This document shows positions 18,842 to 20,310 of a stretch of DNA of 20,310 bases, piece by piece (within the stretch, counting starts at the first letter, position 1; every line of letters starts with the position of its first letter). Made by a program: the position numbers and the translations under genes. Where the stretch lies: positions 11,583 to 31,892 of the forward strand of contig MNCI01006043.1 in NCBI GenBank assembly GCA_015680685.1. The letters run 5' to 3'. A model generated the notes under the pieces. It ran no database searches, had not been told where the DNA came from, and worked only from the letters and a program-made list of their open reading frames with translations. The DNA comes from Gnetum montanum (taxonomy: Eukaryota > Streptophyta > Gnetopsida > Gnetales > Gnetaceae).

Positions 18842-18849
18842 ACTCATCA

Positions 18850-18866
18850 TACCCCCATGACTGAAT
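18850..18866 (-). other. Polypurine tract of E2
   Basis: Minus strand ATTCAGTCATGGGGGTA abuts the LTR. The AGTCATGGGGG core recurs at 19413-19423 (minus) and in E1 at 8888-8898. Confidence 0.6.
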
Positions 18867-19014
18867 GAAAATTCATCCTCGAGTTCCTTACAAAATATTG
18901 GGAAGGTATGGGATTATTGACTTGAATGATACTAATGGTGAATGGGGTGAAATGTAAATGGATCATCATTACAATACATGACAAAATTAGTGTTCATGAC
19001 AACAAGAGTGAACA

Positions 19015-19626
19015 CTATATACATTTGACATCCAGCCTTATTTGGTAGCTGAGAGAGAGGAGAGAAGAGAGAGAGAAAAGAATAAGTTTGTTGTTGCCAA
19101 CGCCAAGATTGCACCTTTCGTTGTCCATCCATAAGCACACCATCGATCTTGTTCCTTGTATAACTACTTCAGCACTAGTCCATTCCAAATGTTCCTTCCA
19201 GATCCAATTCGTTAATGTATGATTACCATTTGCACACACAACATAGTCTTGTATTAGCAAGGGTAAATGAATTACAATGTAGTTGATACCTTGCCTCAGT
19301 GTAAGGTCCATTGGCTGAGTTGTGGTATGGCTGATGCAGATTCTAGAGATATAATATTGGTGACTACCCAAGGTGTAAGGGTTAGGAGAAAATGAAAAAA
19401 ATTGGACCAGAACCCCCATGACTAAGAGCGAACCTCCGGTAGCGAGAGAATGGAAAAAGATAAGGAATAAAAAAGATAGAGAAAAAGAGACAACTATAAT
19501 GCTGATGAAATGGATGTCAGATATGGAAATGAACAAAAAATAGAAATTGGTTGCGAAAATTTTTAAGGGAAAGAAATTAACTGATGCACCAAATAGGAAT
19601 GCCAGTGGGTCCTCCCCAAAGTAGGC
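19015..19626 (-). CDS. 203-codon stop-free frame in env position of E2, unknown
   Basis: The minus frame is open from just after a TGA (19627-19629) to its stop at 19015-19017. There is no ATG at the upstream end; the first ATG is at 19417-19419, giving about 134 residues. The part upstream of the ATG is strongly hydrophobic (IISIIVV-like and SFSLSFLFLIFFHSLA). The part after it is mixed, with Asn/Thr/Trp/Cys and a possible N-glycosylation site in ANGNHTLTN, and ends in a Ser/Leu stretch. It lies between pol and the 3' LTR, where env-like genes occur in Athila relatives. E1 keeps the equivalent frame open for only about 40 codons. It could be a lost env-like gene, but I recognise no domain and cannot exclude chance. 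Confidence 0.28.
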   Translation of the reverse strand, partial: AYFGEDPLAFLFGASVNFFPLKIFATNFYFLFISISDIHFISIIVVSFSLSFLFLIFFHSLATGGSLLVMGVLVQFFSFSPNPYTLGSHQYYISRICISHTTTQPMDLTLRQGINYIVIHLPLLIQDYVVCANGNHTLTNWIWKEHLEWTSAEVVIQGTRSMVCLWMDNERCNLGVGNNKLILFSLSSLLSLSYQIRLDVKCI

Positions 19627-20310
19627 TCATGCCCTTAATGCCCTGACATTCCCACATTCAAAGAGTCCATAGGCTCTAGAAATGTCATTTGGAAGCAAGA
19701 GTTAAAGTCTTTACGACAAGATTTTACCAAAAAGAAAACAATGCATCAACCAAAATATAGATTATTGATACAACTGGCAATGAGGTGAACAATAGAGGAA
19801 GAACGATGGGAAGAAGAGAATGGAATGGAGTCTCAAGAACAAGGTGGTGTATAGCCCCTTGTGTATTAATGGCTAATGTGACCTAGTAGATCTCATTCCA
19901 AATCCAGCCTTAAATAAACCACATCTAGTGACTTTGCATTAATACATTCAACTAGTCCATCCACCTAATGTAACATGAATGCCTCTCTCAAAGAGTCATC
20001 ACCATTCTGACGAAACTAGAAAAGGAGAAAGTAGGAAGCGAGAAGGACCTTAGTTAGAGGGAACATGTTTATTTGGTTCCATAACTAGTGCTTGTAGCTT
20101 GGATGATTATTTCATCTAAGGGATGTGCTTTGAATTCTCACTATTCTGTGTTTTTTTTTTGCGTGAGAACCACACCATGCAAAGACTTATTATTTTTATT
20201 TTTATTTGCTCAGCTTCCTAATAATGAGACAACATCAGAATGGTAAGAAAACTCAAGAAGAAAATATCCAAGCACCGAAGAGAATGGCCAACAAAAATGC
20301 ATCAAGTTCC
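19627..20310 (-). other. Internal 3' region of E2 to the window edge
   Basis: Aligns with E1 about 9440-10180. It contains one copy of the 81-bp repeat (GCATGGTGTGGTTCTCACGC at about 20160-20180), the shared CTCTAACTAAGG block, and the conserved 45-bp block 19604-19648. No long frame. Confidence 0.7.

Larger units (their letters stand above)
18067..18849 (-). repeat. 3' LTR of E2 (783 bp)
   Basis: Ends match E1: minus strand TGATGAGTCACG at 18849 and CTCATCA at 18067. TATAAATA is at 18794-18787, AATAAA at 18618-18613, and the hairpin at 18460-18403. It is about 75 bp shorter than the E1 LTRs, mostly because U3 before the TATA box is only about 55 bp, against about 130 bp in E1. Confidence 0.88.
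18067..20310 (-). mobile_element. E2: 3' part of a second E1-family retrotransposon, inverted
   Basis: On the minus strand, internal sequence from the right edge down to 18850 aligns with E1 from about 9440 to 10904, and an LTR follows (18849-18067). Clear anchors: CTCTAACTAAGG at 20049-20060 against 9747-9758; TTTGGGGAGGACC at about 19608-19620 against 10184-10197; CCCATACCTTCCCAATATTTTG at about 18892-18913 against 10823-10844. The rest of the element lies beyond 20310. It differs from E1 by a shorter U3, a single copy of the 81-bp repeat and diverged LTR sequence, so it is a separate subfamily or an old sister copy. Confidence 0.88.

Noticed and set aside
1-20310. CRISPR arrays, rRNA, tRNA, bacterial operons or phage genes
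   Set aside because: No regularly spaced repeats, cloverleaf or prokaryotic gene structure; the content is that of a plant nuclear repeat region.

Overview
The window looks like repeat-rich nuclear DNA of a land plant with a large genome. It is AT-rich, has no bacterial-style packed genes, and is dominated by retrotransposons that are old and heavily mutated. Nothing in it names the species. The plant call rests on an Athila/Tat-type Ty3/gypsy element with a tRNA-Asp-like primer site, on LINE debris, and on a spliced gene fragment at the left edge.

Layout. Positions 1-720 are comparatively CpG-rich. They hold what looks like the 5' part of a host gene on the minus strand (two exons, clean GT-AG intron) and a second minus-strand coding-like stretch. 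Positions 721-1644 have no clear gene. Positions 1645-11761 are one complete but dead Ty3/gypsy element, here called E1. It has an 860-bp 5' LTR, a primer-binding site, gag, protease, RT, RNase H and integrase in that order, then a 2-kb region after pol, a polypurine tract and an 857-bp 3' LTR. It is flanked by a 5-bp target duplication (GATTG/AATTG). Stops, single-base indels and substitutions of catalytic residues in protease and integrase show it cannot be autonomous.

Positions 11762-18066 separate E1 from a second element. They contain an AT-rich stretch with a near-pure poly-A tract, a LINE ORF1/ORF2 junction remnant, an unidentified minus-strand coding-like relic, and an LTR-like block with its own TATA box, an internal tandem duplication and a striking cluster of GGGATGTCC-type motifs. 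The remainder is featureless to me.

Positions 18067-20310 are the 3' end of a second member of the E1 family, here called E2. It lies on the minus strand (LTR 18067-18849, then internal sequence running off the window). E1 and E2 are therefore inverted relative to each other. Comparing them is the most informative part of the window. Their LTRs share a hairpin whose two arms have changed sequence but still pair. Their U3 regions differ by an array of dyad-symmetric repeats. The region after pol has short stretches that may once have coded for protein, and E2 keeps a 203-codon stop-free frame there.
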